Origin: Burkholderiales bacterium
Lineage (GTDB): Bacteria; Pseudomonadota; Gammaproteobacteria; Burkholderiales; Burkholderiaceae_C
NCBI GenBank assembly: GCA_003963115.1
Contig: RXJQ01000008.1
Location: forward strand, 1-64,000
Length of the DNA: 64,000 bases
Direction of reading: 5' to 3'
Below, piece after piece: positions 25,134 to 34,176 of this stretch (position 1 is the first letter of the stretch; every line of letters starts with the position of its first letter). The notes beneath the pieces are model-generated. The model was not told where the DNA came from and did no database searches. It saw only the letters and a list, made by a program, of their open reading frames with translations. The position numbers were made by a program, and so were the translations under genes.

Positions 25134-25688
25134 ATGGACACCAAGACCTTTCGCAAAGTGATGTCGCAATGGCCAACCGGCGTCTGTGTCGTGACCGGCA
25201 TGTCGGCTGAACAACAGCCGCTTGGCATGGTCATTGGCTCATTTTGCTCTGTCAGTCTGGTGCCACCCCTTGTGGCCTTCTTCGTGAAAGCCACCTCCAC
25301 GACCTGGCAAGACATCCATCGCCAAGGCGGGCGATTCTGCGTGAATGTACTCAGCCACCGGCAAGCGTCGTTGTGCAGCACGTTCTCAAGCGGCGATCCC
25401 GCCAAGCGCTTCGATCAGCTCAGCTACGAGCACAGCCCTGGAGGCGCGCCCATGCTGGCGGATTGCTGTGCCTGGATTGACGCCACGTGTGACAAAACCA
25501 TCGAGCTCGGCGATCACCTCATGGTCGTCGGGCATGTACAGGACATGCGCCAAGGCAGTGAAGTGCTGCCCCTTGTCTTCTCCAGAGGCCGCCTCAACCG
25601 GACGGAAGTGCTGTCCAGCTTGAATGACGACCACTTTCTCCAATGGGAAGACAGCCTGCAGGCAGCCAGCGCGGTCTGGCGCTTCTGA
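25134..25688 (+). CDS. Flavin reductase component (HsaB/HpaC-like)
   Basis: 184 residues, a typical length for the flavin_reduct family. The N-terminal part (FRKVMSQWPTGVCVVTG) and GMVIGSFCSVSLVPPLVAFF match the FMN-binding split-barrel reductases. FCVNVL and HLMVVGHV are also conserved. These enzymes use NAD(P)H to make FADH2 or FMNH2 for a partner monooxygenase. The partner here is very likely the acyl-CoA-dehydrogenase-fold oxygenase at 27852-29081. GGAG 6 bases before 25134 favours this ATG over 25119. It forms a unit with the SCP2 gene 43 bases downstream. Confidence 0.88.
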   Translation: MDTKTFRKVMSQWPTGVCVVTGMSAEQQPLGMVIGSFCSVSLVPPLVAFFVKATSTTWQDIHRQGGRFCVNVLSHRQASLCSTFSSGDPAKRFDQLSYEHSPGGAPMLADCCAWIDATCDKTIELGDHLMVVGHVQDMRQGSEVLPLVFSRGRLNRTEVLSSLNDDHFLQWEDSLQAASAVWRF

Positions 25689-25731
25689 CCCCTCGCTGTT
25701 CCTACTCAACCCACCACACTAGGAGACCACC

Positions 25732-26052
25732 ATGACGGAACCCAACTTTGAATTCCTCGCCAGCGAACTCGAAGGCAAAGTCAAAAAGCTCGGCAATATG
25801 GGCGTGACCCTGAAGTTCGTCTTCGAAGGCATGGGCAGCGTCTTCATTGACGCCACCAAGGAAGAACCCACTTTGAGCCGCAACCTTGATCAAAAGGCGG
25901 ACTTCAACATCTCTGCCCCGCTGAAGATCTGGCTGGATCTGCGTGACAAGAAGCTGGCGCCCCATGTGGCCGCCATGACCCGCAAGATCAAATTCGATGG
26001 TGATCTGGTGCGCGGCCTCAAGCTCGCACCCAAGATCATGGCCGTGCTCTGA
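25732..26052 (+). CDS. SCP2 sterol-carrier-type lipid-binding protein
   Basis: 106 residues, a single SCP2 domain. The core reads VTLKFVFEGMGSVFIDATKE, then a helix-strand run ending KIKFDGDLVRGLKLAPKIM, which is the classic alpha/beta sandwich with a hydrophobic tunnel. AGGAG lies 7 bases before the ATG. SCP2 domains bind sterols, fatty acids or acyl-CoA. Its place directly after the flavin reductase and opposite the ring-cleavage genes suggests it binds a bulky hydrophobic substrate or intermediate of the pathway. Confidence 0.88.
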   Translation: MTEPNFEFLASELEGKVKKLGNMGVTLKFVFEGMGSVFIDATKEEPTLSRNLDQKADFNISAPLKIWLDLRDKKLAPHVAAMTRKIKFDGDLVRGLKLAPKIMAVL

Positions 26053-26219
26053 ATGCACGGTCCTGAGCGTGGACGCGCTTCAGGCATGGCATCGTCGGGC
26101 TGGGCCTCCTGCCCGTCAACCTTGCTTGTGACCACCGTGTCGAGACAGAAGGGCCGCACGGTGGGCAGCCTCACCTCACCAGCCCTGCGAGCTTGATCAA
26201 GCTATCACTATGAAGCGCG

Positions 26220-26876
26220 TCACCTGAACGACTCTTTGACAGGCGTGCGCTTTTCCTGGCTCATGAACATGATGGGCAAGGCGATCGGTGCCAACAGCAC
26301 GTAGTAGATCAGCAGCACACCATCCGATGCCATCACGATGGGCGTCACCAACTCCTCTGTGACCTGATCGCCCGGCGTCTCTTGCGCGTTGACCGTGACC
26401 GTGTAGGTTTGGGGCAGCGTTTCATGAATGCGGCCCATGCGCAGCGTGTTGCCGATCAGATACCGCCGACCAGACAGCGCGCTGCTCAACAGCCAGCCAC
26501 CGTCATCATGTCTTGTGAAGCCCAGTGCACGGATCTCGTCATCACTGATGGGCGGGGTGCCGTTGTGGAACACCAGCGTGTACGTGCCGGTGATCGTGCC
26601 ATCGAGCTTGACCTCGAACGGATCAACCAAGGCGGTCACATGGGTCTTCAACGGTGAGTTGGCCAGGCGAACCAGTTCAGGCTGCGCCTTGAAGATGTAG
26701 TGATACTGCTTGCCCAGCACAACCAGTTGCTCGCCATTGGCCGACAGCAGCAAGGTCGAAACCTGCTCCGTGTAGGTTCGGATCTTGCCCTTGGGCTCCG
26801 TGGAACACCCTGCCAGGCCAATACCTACCAAGGTGGCAGTTGAAGCAAATACAAAATCGCGGCGTGTACAGCTCAT
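26220..26876 (-). CDS. Lipoprotein of unknown function with C-terminal TM segment
   Basis: 218 residues from the ATG at 26876. RRDFVFASTATLVGIGLAGC is a lipoprotein signal peptide, with a twin-Arg start and a lipobox LAGC. The mature part is beta-rich (TYTLVFHNGTPPISDDEIRA; LPQTYTVTVNA). Near the C-terminus VLLIYYVLLAPIALPIMF is a hydrophobic helix, followed by a charged tail. The first part of the frame before 26876 overlaps a terminator and is not coding. It lies inside the catabolic cluster, but I see no sign of an enzymatic role. Confidence 0.6.
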   Translation of the reverse strand: MSCTRRDFVFASTATLVGIGLAGCSTEPKGKIRTYTEQVSTLLLSANGEQLVVLGKQYHYIFKAQPELVRLANSPLKTHVTALVDPFEVKLDGTITGTYTLVFHNGTPPISDDEIRALGFTRHDDGGWLLSSALSGRRYLIGNTLRMGRIHETLPQTYTVTVNAQETPGDQVTEELVTPIVMASDGVLLIYYVLLAPIALPIMFMSQEKRTPVKESFR

Positions 26877-26887
26877 GGCAATACAAG

Positions 26888-26919
26888 AAAAAGGCCCGCC
26901 AGCATGATGTGCTGGCGGG
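26888..26919 (-). terminator. Rho-independent terminator after the extradiol dioxygenase gene
   Basis: On the minus strand CCCGCCAGCA and TGCTGGCGGG form a 10-bp stem with a CATCA loop, followed by CCTTTTTCTTG. It lies 38 bases after the dioxygenase stop and ends the monooxygenase-dioxygenase unit. Confidence 0.88.
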
Positions 26920-26956
26920 GGTAAAGGCGACAAGTCAGCGCGCTGGTCACCCAAAA

Positions 26957-27835
26957 TCAATCAAGGTGGCCCCACTCGCTGATGGCATCGTAAGTACGCA
27001 CCTGCCAAGTGCTTTCGTCTTCGATCTCGATACCGCAACCACCGATTTCAAGCGCGAAATTGCTGGGCGTGTTGACATAGAACGAGAGCATGCGGTCATT
27101 GGGATGACGACCCAGGTTCATATAGAGGCCGATGCCCTGGTCCTTGGCGCGCTGCATGGCGCGGCCGATCACGTCCATGTCGCCCACTTGCACTTCCATG
27201 TGGTTGAGACGCGTGGGCGAAGGCAAGCCAGCCAGCGCCACCGTGTGATGGCGCGGGTTCACGTGCATGAAGGTGAAGTTGATCGGGATGCCCTGGATGT
27301 CCTGCACGATGTAGTCGCTCAGCTTGAAGCCCAGCACATTCATGTAGAAGTCCTCGGCCGCGGCCAGATCCGCCGCACACAGCGCCACGTGGCCGAAGCC
27401 CTTGTTGCCGGTGACGAAGCCGCCGTCGACCAGTGGTGTGGCCACGGGCTTGTGCTCAATGGTCGGGTTGCATGTGATCTCGATGCGCAACCCCTCCGGA
27501 TCGCGCACCCAGATCAGGTCACCCACCTGACGCGAGGCCTTTTCTTCAGCCGTGCCATGCTGGACTTCAATGCCCTTGGCAACGAGGTGATCCTCCATCT
27601 GGCGCAGCGCCTCGGGACTGCCCACCAGCAAGCCGAGGGCGAAGAGGTCTTCGCTTGAACCTGGCTGAACGATGAAGCGGTAGGCAAACTCGTCCATGCG
27701 GATCTTGAGCAACTCACCCTCTCGGCGGGCTTGCATGCCCATGAACTCGGTCGCGTAGCGGGACCACTCTTGGGCTTTGTCTGACTCGATGACGAGATAG
27801 GACAGCTGCTTGATGACATCGATCTTGCTGCTCAT
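26957..27835 (-). CDS. Type I extradiol ring-cleavage dioxygenase (BphC/HsaC-like)
   Basis: 292 residues, the standard length of two-domain VOC extradiol dioxygenases. The iron ligands are His149 (FGHVAL), His212 (LNHMEV) and Glu263 (FALEIGG), almost the same numbering as in biphenyl dioxygenase BphC. The second-sphere residues His196/197, His244 (GRHPND) and Tyr253 are also present. The enzyme should cleave a catechol next to one hydroxyl (meta cleavage) using Fe(II) and O2. AAGGAGG precedes the ATG by 6 bases. It follows the monooxygenase gene by 16 bases, so one mRNA makes the catechol-forming and catechol-cleaving enzymes. The bulky-substrate preference is inferred from the HsaC/BphC likeness. 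Confidence 0.92.
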   Translation of the reverse strand: MSSKIDVIKQLSYLVIESDKAQEWSRYATEFMGMQARREGELLKIRMDEFAYRFIVQPGSSEDLFALGLLVGSPEALRQMEDHLVAKGIEVQHGTAEEKASRQVGDLIWVRDPEGLRIEITCNPTIEHKPVATPLVDGGFVTGNKGFGHVALCAADLAAAEDFYMNVLGFKLSDYIVQDIQGIPINFTFMHVNPRHHTVALAGLPSPTRLNHMEVQVGDMDVIGRAMQRAKDQGIGLYMNLGRHPNDRMLSFYVNTPSNFALEIGGCGIEIEDESTWQVRTYDAISEWGHLD

Positions 27836-27851
27836 ATGGCCTCCTTGCGTA

Positions 27852-29081
27852 TCAAATGAACATGCTCAGCATGTCTTCCGGGAAGATGCCCAGCTCGGCT
27901 TGCCCTGACACCGTCGCCCACTTGGTGCGGTTGTTGATGGCGTGCACGCGGGCGGCCTGGATGTCACGAAACAGTCGCTGGATAGGCTGGTCGGTAACGA
28001 GCGAGCGTGCACCACTGGCCACGAAGACGCGATCCGCCGCACGCGCCGCCAGTTCCACTAAGTTGGTGTGATCAAAACGGATGCGTGCCCGCTCTTCCAG
28101 CGACAACTCTTCACCTGACGACAAGGCATCAATCACCTGGTTGAAGTTGGCAGCCATCTGCAGGCGTGCGGCACGCAGCTCGGCAGCCGACTCGGCAATG
28201 CGGATCTGCGTGGCCTGCTCCTCGGCCCAGCGTGCGCCGGTATAGAGGCTGGTCGCGTTCTTCGTGTTCTCGATGAAGATGTCGAGCAGGCCTTGTGCCG
28301 CGCCCAGTGCAGGCGTCGTGATGCAGGCGCCGAAGATGGTGGGAAACGGCACCAGGAAAAGCGGCGCCTTGGCTGTGCCGTCCTGCAAGCCCGGTGTCGT
28401 GAAGGTCTGGCTGGCAATGATGGGCAACTGGCGGTAGTCAGGGACGAATGCGCCTTTGAGTTGCACGCTCTTGCTGCCTGTGCCCTTGAGGCCCATCACG
28501 TTCCAGTCTTCGACGATCTCGACATCGCTGCGCGGAACCAGGCAGGTGCGGTAATCCGGGAAGGGCGAGTCTTCAGTCTGGATGGCCGCACCCAGCAGCA
28601 CCCAGTCGCAGTGATCGACACCACTGGAGTAGAACCAGCGCCCACTGAGCATGAGCCCGCCATCTTGCATCTCGGCCTTGCCAGTCGGCGCATAGGATGA
28701 CGATGCCAGCACGGTGCTGTCCTTGCCCCATACGTCCTCCTGGGCCTTCTTGGAGAAGTGCGCCAGCTGCCAGTTGTGCACGCCGACCACGCCCATGATC
28801 CACGCACTGGATGGACAGCCTTGGGCCAGGATTTCCTGGACGCGGAAGATGTCGGCCGGGTGCGATTCATAGCCGCCCCAGTAGGAAGACTGGAACATGC
28901 GGAAGAAGCCGGCTTCCTGGAAGTCAGCAACCGTACGTGGGTCCACCATGCCCAAAGCCTCGGTGCCGGCTGCGCGCTCCTTCAGAACAGGGCGCAAGGC
29001 CTTGGCGCGCTCAATGAGTTTGGCGGTGATCTCGGACTGCCTGGCCGATTGGTTTGGCGCGATGTCTTTCATATTGCCCAT
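27852..29081 (-). CDS. Flavin-dependent monooxygenase, acyl-CoA-dehydrogenase fold (HsaA-like)
   Basis: 409 residues. N-terminal helical domain with CPSSAWIMGVVGVHNWQLAH, central beta domain (LMLSGRWFYSSGVDHCDWVL; VMGLKGTGSKSVQ) and C-terminal four-helix domain. This is the group that includes HsaA and the oxygenase of 4-hydroxyphenylacetate 3-hydroxylase, which use reduced flavin from a separate reductase to hydroxylate phenols in the ortho position. The reductase is the gene at 25134. GAGG is 7 bases before the ATG. It is the first gene of a minus-strand unit with the extradiol dioxygenase, and its promoter region carries the palindrome at 29133-29150. Confidence 0.88.
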   Translation of the reverse strand: MGNMKDIAPNQSARQSEITAKLIERAKALRPVLKERAAGTEALGMVDPRTVADFQEAGFFRMFQSSYWGGYESHPADIFRVQEILAQGCPSSAWIMGVVGVHNWQLAHFSKKAQEDVWGKDSTVLASSSYAPTGKAEMQDGGLMLSGRWFYSSGVDHCDWVLLGAAIQTEDSPFPDYRTCLVPRSDVEIVEDWNVMGLKGTGSKSVQLKGAFVPDYRQLPIIASQTFTTPGLQDGTAKAPLFLVPFPTIFGACITTPALGAAQGLLDIFIENTKNATSLYTGARWAEEQATQIRIAESAAELRAARLQMAANFNQVIDALSSGEELSLEERARIRFDHTNLVELAARAADRVFVASGARSLVTDQPIQRLFRDIQAARVHAINNRTKWATVSGQAELGIFPEDMLSMFI

Positions 29082-29402
29082 GTGTTGCCTCGTCGATGGT
29101 GTGATGGCTAAATTGAACTACTGTGATTTCAATTAAACACAAGTGTTCATTTACAGACAAGTCCATAAAGCGCGGGTGAACCCTCGCTGAACCCTTGCAA
29201 TTGGCAGGAGCTTGATCCATCTCAACCGTCTTTTTGGCCAGACTCCACGATCGGCCCCTCTTGCAGGCCATCCCATCTTTTGCAACAATGACACTATCGT
29301 CATAGTGACAGAACACATCAGTTGCGTGTCCGCGAGCGATTTGTGCCGACGCTTCCATGAGACAGTCAAGCCCAGCATGTTTGTTTCCCCATCACCCCGA
29401 CC
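29082..29402. promoter_or_regulatory. Divergent promoter region with two operator candidates
   Basis: 321 bases between the monooxygenase gene (minus) and a TetR gene (plus). Near the monooxygenase lies TTAAACACAAGTGTTCAT (29133-29150), like the palindrome at 25093. Nearer the TetR gene lies CACTAT-CGTC-ATAGTG (29292-29307), which contains TCGTCATAGTGAC (29297-29309). That 13-mer recurs with two changes upstream of the paralogous TetR gene. No other gene is seen here. Confidence 0.6.
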
Positions 29403-30089
29403 ATGACGATCCAAGACCACCGTACGAGAGTTGCCGCAGAGAAGCGTGAGCGCATGCGCATGCGGCTCATCGAGAGCGCGTTGCTGGTGTTTTCCGAGAA
29501 GGGTGTGGATGCTGCGGTCATCGATGATGTGATCGCCCAGGCCGAGGTATCACGCGGCACCTTCTACAACTACTTCCGCACGAACGAAGAGCTGATGGCC
29601 GCCGTGCTGCTGGAGGTAGGCAACGAGTTGCTGCAACTGGTTGAACAGGCGCTGAGCACCTGCAACGAGCCCGCACAGCGCCTGGCCACGGCCTTGCGCA
29701 TGGTGCTGCACACCACACGACGCTACCCGCTCATGGGACGCTTCACATCGCGCGTCGGGATTGATCTGGCCGTGCAGAACAGTCTGGCCCTGGTCTACCT
29801 GCCCAGAGACCTGAAGCTGGGTATCGACGCCGGTCGCTTCCAGTTGAGCGACCCGCTCATTGGGCTGGACCTGATCTTCGGCGCCATGCGCGCGGCCATC
29901 TACGCCCTGGTGTCCCGGCCGAAGCTGCCTGCCCGCTATCCTGAAGACGTCACCTACCACTTGCTGCTGTCGCTTGGCATGACCAAGGCCACGGCCCGCA
30001 AGCTGGTTGAACTGCCTATCAAGCCAGTGGACGTGCCACCGGACTCTTTGCTGGGGCGCACAAAGCACAGGCATCCACTGAGCGATTGA
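29403..30089 (+). CDS. TetR-family regulator (paralogue 1)
   Basis: 228 residues. HTH in the N-terminal 60 residues (AVIDDVIAQAEVSRGTFYNY), preceded by a basic arm (RTRVAAEKRERMRMRLIESA). It is closely related to the TetR at 33414-34157 over the whole DNA-binding domain and much of the ligand domain, so one arose by duplication. Downstream, 49 bases away in the same direction, is the OYE-type reductase. A palindrome about 95 bases upstream is a likely autoregulatory site. It probably senses a pathway substrate or CoA-ester. Confidence 0.88.
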   Translation: MTIQDHRTRVAAEKRERMRMRLIESALLVFSEKGVDAAVIDDVIAQAEVSRGTFYNYFRTNEELMAAVLLEVGNELLQLVEQALSTCNEPAQRLATALRMVLHTTRRYPLMGRFTSRVGIDLAVQNSLALVYLPRDLKLGIDAGRFQLSDPLIGLDLIFGAMRAAIYALVSRPKLPARYPEDVTYHLLLSLGMTKATARKLVELPIKPVDVPPDSLLGRTKHRHPLSD

Positions 30090-30138
30090 GCCCTTCATCC
30101 CCTTTCAGCGCCCCCAACATCACATCAAGGCCCCAGAC

Positions 30139-31377
30139 ATGAGCACTTCCACCTTGTTCACGCCCTGCCAGTTGCCCAATGGTCAGACCCTGCCCAATCG
30201 CATCGCCAAGGCGGCCATGGAAGAAAACCTGGCTGATGGCCAGCACGTTCCTGGCCCCGAGCTGTGGCGCCTCTATGAGCAATGGTCCAAGGGTGGAGCC
30301 GGCCTGATCCTCACCGGCAATGTGATGGTCGATGGCCGCGCGCTCACCGGGCCTGGCGGCGTCGTGCTGCAGGACGCCTCGCAACTCGATGCTTTCAAGC
30401 GCTGGGCACAGGCCTCCAAGGTGGGCGGTGGGCGCGTGTGGATGCAGATCAACCATCCCGGCCGCCAGGTCTACAAGCGCATGGGCCAAGAGGCCTGGGC
30501 CCCCTCTGCAGTGCAGCTGGATCTGGGTTCCTACTCGGGGCTGTTTCCTGTGCCAAAGGCCATGAGCGAAGCCGACATCGCCGAAGTGGTCGCACGTTTC
30601 GTGCGCACCGCGCAACTGGCTGAGCAAGCCGGCTTCGATGGTGTCGAGATCCACGCGGCGCATGGCTATCTGCTGAGCCAGTTCCTCTCGCCCCTGAGCA
30701 ACCGCCGCCAGGATGCCTGGGGCGGCTCGCTGCAGAACCGCGCCCGGCTCTTGCTGGACATCGTGCGAGGCGTACGCCAGGTGGTGCGCCCTGATTTTGG
30801 CGTGGGCGTGAAACTCAACTCGGCTGATTTCCAGCGCGGCGGCTTTGATGTCAACGACGCCCGTCAGGTGGTGACCTGGCTCAATGACCTGCAAGTCGAT
30901 CTGGTCGAGTTGTCAGGCGGCAGCTATGAAGCACCGGCCATGCAAGGGGTCTCGCGCGATGAGCGCACTCTGGCTCGTGAAGCCTACTTCCTGAGCTTTG
31001 CGCAGGACATCGCGCAAGTGGCACGCATGCCGATCATGCTGACCGGCGGGGTGCGCCGCAAGGTGGTGGCCGAACAGGTGATCAACAGCGGCGTGCAACT
31101 GGTGGGCATGGCCACGGCGCTGGCCATTGCACCGAACCTGCCCAAGACCTGGCTGGCTGGCCAGGATCCGGCCCCCGCCATGCCGCCCATCACCTGGAAG
31201 AACAAATCGGCAGCAGCCATGGCTTTGCAGGCCAAGGTCAAATACCAGTTGCATCAATTGGCGCGCGGTCGCCAGACCGACACCACGGTGTCGCCGCTGG
31301 GCGTGCTCCTGTGCGACCAAGTCAAAACCCTGCGCCGGACAGCCAAGTACCGACGCTGGGCCAGACAACAGACCTGA
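30139..31377 (+). CDS. NADH:flavin oxidoreductase of the Old Yellow Enzyme family
   Basis: 412 residues, single FMN TIM-barrel. Typical segments are LPNRIAKAAMEE near the N-terminus, WMQINHPGRQ, the active-site HAAHGYLLSQFLSPLSN and NRARLLLDIV. Near the C-terminus PIMLTGG binds the FMN phosphate. Family members reduce activated C=C bonds (enones, enoyl-CoA). No Fe-S cysteine cluster follows, so it is the short form, not the 2,4-dienoyl-CoA reductase type. In this cluster it may reduce a side-chain or ring double bond. It is convergent with the acyl-CoA ligase gene, 16 bases apart. Confidence 0.88.
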   Translation: MSTSTLFTPCQLPNGQTLPNRIAKAAMEENLADGQHVPGPELWRLYEQWSKGGAGLILTGNVMVDGRALTGPGGVVLQDASQLDAFKRWAQASKVGGGRVWMQINHPGRQVYKRMGQEAWAPSAVQLDLGSYSGLFPVPKAMSEADIAEVVARFVRTAQLAEQAGFDGVEIHAAHGYLLSQFLSPLSNRRQDAWGGSLQNRARLLLDIVRGVRQVVRPDFGVGVKLNSADFQRGGFDVNDARQVVTWLNDLQVDLVELSGGSYEAPAMQGVSRDERTLAREAYFLSFAQDIAQVARMPIMLTGGVRRKVVAEQVINSGVQLVGMATALAIAPNLPKTWLAGQDPAPAMPPITWKNKSAAAMALQAKVKYQLHQLARGRQTDTTVSPLGVLLCDQVKTLRRTAKYRRWARQQT

Positions 31378-31393
31378 TCCGGCCCAGCAGTCT

Positions 31394-33364
31394 TCAGCCT
31401 TGGTGCTCCTCATTGCGGAAGGTGTAGGCCGATAAACGATCCCTCAAGACATCGGCCTTTGCGGCTGCCCGCCAGCGCACCAACAGCCCCAGCTTGGGAT
31501 GCTGCTCAGCCTTGCAGTGATCCAGGGGCACACCCAGTGCCCTGGCTTCGGTCTGAACCACGTCTTCGAGTTGCAGCAGGCTGAGGGCCGGTTTGTAGAT
31601 CTTCCCGATGGCCGTGGTGGGCAAAGCTCGCAGCACGATCACCTGCTTGGGCCAGGCTGCACGCTCGGCCACGTGCTGCTGGGCGTGCGCCAACAATTGC
31701 GCGGCATTGGCCTCGTGGCCCGGCCTGAGCTGCGCATAGACGACGGGCACCTCCCCCGCATGCGCATCCGGGCGCCCGACCGCCGCAGCCAGTGCCACGG
31801 CCGGATGCGCATGCACGGCTTCCTCGATCATCTTCGGGTCGATGTTGTGGCCTCCGCGGATGATGAGTTCCTTCTTGCGCCCCGTCAGCCAGAAGTAGCC
31901 ATCAGCGTCCATTCGGCCCAGATCACCCGTGTTCAACCAGCATTGCAGCTTGCCATCCGGTCCAGGTCGGTGTACCCACAAACCCAGGTTGTGAGCCGGA
32001 TTGAGGTAGCCCTTGAACAAGTTGGGCCCCTTGATGATGATGACGCCAGTCTCCTCCACATCGGCATCGCGCACGACGTGGCCGTCATCATCGAGGATCA
32101 CCACGCGCATGTCTTGATAAGGCATGCGCACACCGATCGAGCCCACGCGGGTGGGCCCATGGGGCGGATTGATGCTGGACACGCAACCACCCTCCGTCAG
32201 GCCATAGCCCTCCAGGATCTTGATGCCTGTTTCAGACTCGAAGCGATTGAACAACTCCACAGGCATCGGTGCCGCGCCGCACACACCATATTGCAAGGCG
32301 CTCAAGTCCTGACCTTTCGGGGGGGACTGAAGCAAGGCCGCGAACACCGTGGGCACCCCGGAGAAAAAAATGAATCGGTGGTGCGCGGCCACGTCCCAGA
32401 ACTGCTGCAACAGGCCGGGCGCACGATAGCCCTGAGGCGTGCCCAGCACCACATGCGCGCCCGCAGACCAGGGCGTGAGCCCCGTCCCGATCTGCGCGTT
32501 CACATGGAAAAGGGGCAGGCCGCAAAACAGGGTCTTGCCAGCGCCTTGCATGGTCTGGCCAAAGGCCGCACTCAGCTCCAGCGCATTGGCCACTTCGGTG
32601 CGATGGGTCCGCACGGCGATCTTCGGCAACCCCGTCGTACCGCCCGTGCAGAAATAGGACGCCACGTCATCCAGCGAGGGCGGTGTGAAGCCCAGTTGCT
32701 GCTTAGAAGCGCGGCCCAGGCATTGGTGAAAGTCCGAGACCGGCAGAGATCCGATGGACCTGGGTCGGCGCCAGCTCGCGAGCTGACTCAGCACCCCTCC
32801 CTGAACACCCGGCAAATAACGCAGCGGCGAGATGGTCAGCACGCGCTTGAGCGTCGCCACGGAACGTGCGGCCTCCTGAGCCTTGTCCCAGATGTCCGTG
32901 CCAGGTGTGGGTGCCAGTGTCACCAGCAAGCTGGGCCTGGCTGCATTCATCAGCTCGGCCATCATAGAGGGCTCCAGCAAGGGATTGATCGCAAACACGA
33001 TGCCGGCCGCTTCGCCGCCCCAAATGGTCCAGTGTGTCTCCGGCAGATTGGGCAGGATGAAGGCCACGACCTCATCGCGCTGGATGCCCATCTGCCTGAA
33101 CATATTGGCTGCCTGCGTGATCTTGCCAATCCACTCACGGTGAGACCAGACGGTAGGTCGCTGGTGATCCTGCGTGCGCAGGAAGAAGGACAGGGCCGGA
33201 GCCTGCGGATACAGCTTGGCGCCCTGCGTCAACAGATCGTAGGTGCTGCTGATGCTGCCGATCAGATCGGGCTGGGCCGCTTCGATGGCCTGCACATCAT
33301 GCAGTGAACCGACACCATCGGAGACAGGCTGTGGCTCGGGTCGCAGATAGGCGACGTTGTTCAT
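31394..33364 (-). CDS. Acyl-CoA synthetase (AMP-forming), long form
   Basis: 656 residues. The AMP-binding P-loop is YFCTGGTTGLPKIAV; the A5-type motif EGYGLTEGG, the TGD motif LNTGDLGRMDADGYFW and the hinge GRKKELIIRGGHNIDP are complete. The adenylation lysine region TAIGKIYKPAL is present. It should activate a carboxylic acid to its CoA thioester, fitting degradation of an acid side chain. It is longer than usual by about 80 residues, from an N-terminal extension and inserts near residue 200. It is followed 49 bases upstream on the map by a TetR gene on the same strand, so both probably share a promoter beyond 34157. Confidence 0.9.
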   Translation of the reverse strand: MNNVAYLRPEPQPVSDGVGSLHDVQAIEAAQPDLIGSISSTYDLLTQGAKLYPQAPALSFFLRTQDHQRPTVWSHREWIGKITQAANMFRQMGIQRDEVVAFILPNLPETHWTIWGGEAAGIVFAINPLLEPSMMAELMNAARPSLLVTLAPTPGTDIWDKAQEAARSVATLKRVLTISPLRYLPGVQGGVLSQLASWRRPRSIGSLPVSDFHQCLGRASKQQLGFTPPSLDDVASYFCTGGTTGLPKIAVRTHRTEVANALELSAAFGQTMQGAGKTLFCGLPLFHVNAQIGTGLTPWSAGAHVVLGTPQGYRAPGLLQQFWDVAAHHRFIFFSGVPTVFAALLQSPPKGQDLSALQYGVCGAAPMPVELFNRFESETGIKILEGYGLTEGGCVSSINPPHGPTRVGSIGVRMPYQDMRVVILDDDGHVVRDADVEETGVIIIKGPNLFKGYLNPAHNLGLWVHRPGPDGKLQCWLNTGDLGRMDADGYFWLTGRKKELIIRGGHNIDPKMIEEAVHAHPAVALAAAVGRPDAHAGEVPVVYAQLRPGHEANAAQLLAHAQQHVAERAAWPKQVIVLRALPTTAIGKIYKPALSLLQLEDVVQTEARALGVPLDHCKAEQHPKLGLLVRWRAAAKADVLRDRLSAYTFRNEEHQG

Positions 33365-33413
33365 GGATAAAACTCCTGGTCAATCAAGAAGGGGATGAAT
33401 GGCCGTGCTGCGC

Positions 33414-34157
33414 TCAGGCTGTCACGGTCGGGCTGTGCGTGCGTGCCAGCAAGGCATCAGCGGGCAGAGAAACGGCTTCGATCGCCTGGCTGACGACGGC
33501 ACGTGCTTTGGCACGACGCACTCCCAGCCCCAACAAAACCTGGAATGCGACTTCTTCCGGGAAATCTGCAGGCAAGCTGTCGCTCATGGCCATGGCACAT
33601 AGCGCGGCGTGGGCGGTGCCCAAAGTCATTGTCAAGGCGGCCAAAGGCTGCTGAGCATGGAAGTGCCCCTGCGCCAGACCTGTCTGGATGTCGCGGGGCA
33701 AGTACTGCATGGCCAGGCTGTTGCCCGCCACCATGTGGATGCCCGCGCGGGACACGAAGCGAGCCAGCAAAGGATGCTGACTCGCCGTGCGCAACACCAT
33801 GCGCAGACCACAGGCCACCCGCTCGGCCGGATCCCGCCGCTTTGTCACCACGGCATCGACCAGGGCCAGCAACTCGTTGCCCAACTCCTGTAGCACGGCC
33901 CCCATCAACTCGTCGTTGGTCTGGAAATAGTTGTAGAAGGAGCCGCGAGATACCTGGGCGGCCTCAATGACGTCCTTGATGTCAGTGGCATCGATGCCCT
34001 TTTCGGCGAACACATGCAAGGCGCTCTCGATGAGGCGCATGCGCATGCGCTCACGCCTTTGGGCGGCCACTCGAACGCGGTGATCGTCCGGGTCGGTTCC
34101 TGTTGTGTGCGCGGAAGGCGAAGTCGTGAATGGCTGCACGGGGCTGGGCGATGGCAT
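33414..34157 (-). CDS. TetR-family regulator (paralogue 2)
   Basis: 247 residues. The HTH (ATDIKDVIEAAQVSRGSFYN) and the basic arm (AAQRRERMRMRLIESALHVF) are nearly those of the TetR at 29403. An extra low-complexity stretch of about 25 residues starts the protein. It is divergent from the plus-strand unit 34254-38008 and lies upstream of the CoA ligase on the same strand. The region before it has the same candidate operator as paralogue 1, so cross-regulation of both halves of the cluster is plausible. Confidence 0.88.
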   Translation of the reverse strand: MPSPSPVQPFTTSPSAHTTGTDPDDHRVRVAAQRRERMRMRLIESALHVFAEKGIDATDIKDVIEAAQVSRGSFYNYFQTNDELMGAVLQELGNELLALVDAVVTKRRDPAERVACGLRMVLRTASQHPLLARFVSRAGIHMVAGNSLAMQYLPRDIQTGLAQGHFHAQQPLAALTMTLGTAHAALCAMAMSDSLPADFPEEVAFQVLLGLGVRRAKARAVVSQAIEAVSLPADALLARTHSPTVTA

Positions 34158-34176
34158 ATCAGGGTAAACGACATAT

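Noticed and set aside
31499..33307. 602-codon open frame on the plus strand opposite the acyl-CoA ligase
   Set aside because: The opposite strand encodes a complete AMP-binding enzyme with all motifs. The antisense frame is His/Gln/Arg-rich and has no recognisable domain; it results from GC-rich codon bias.
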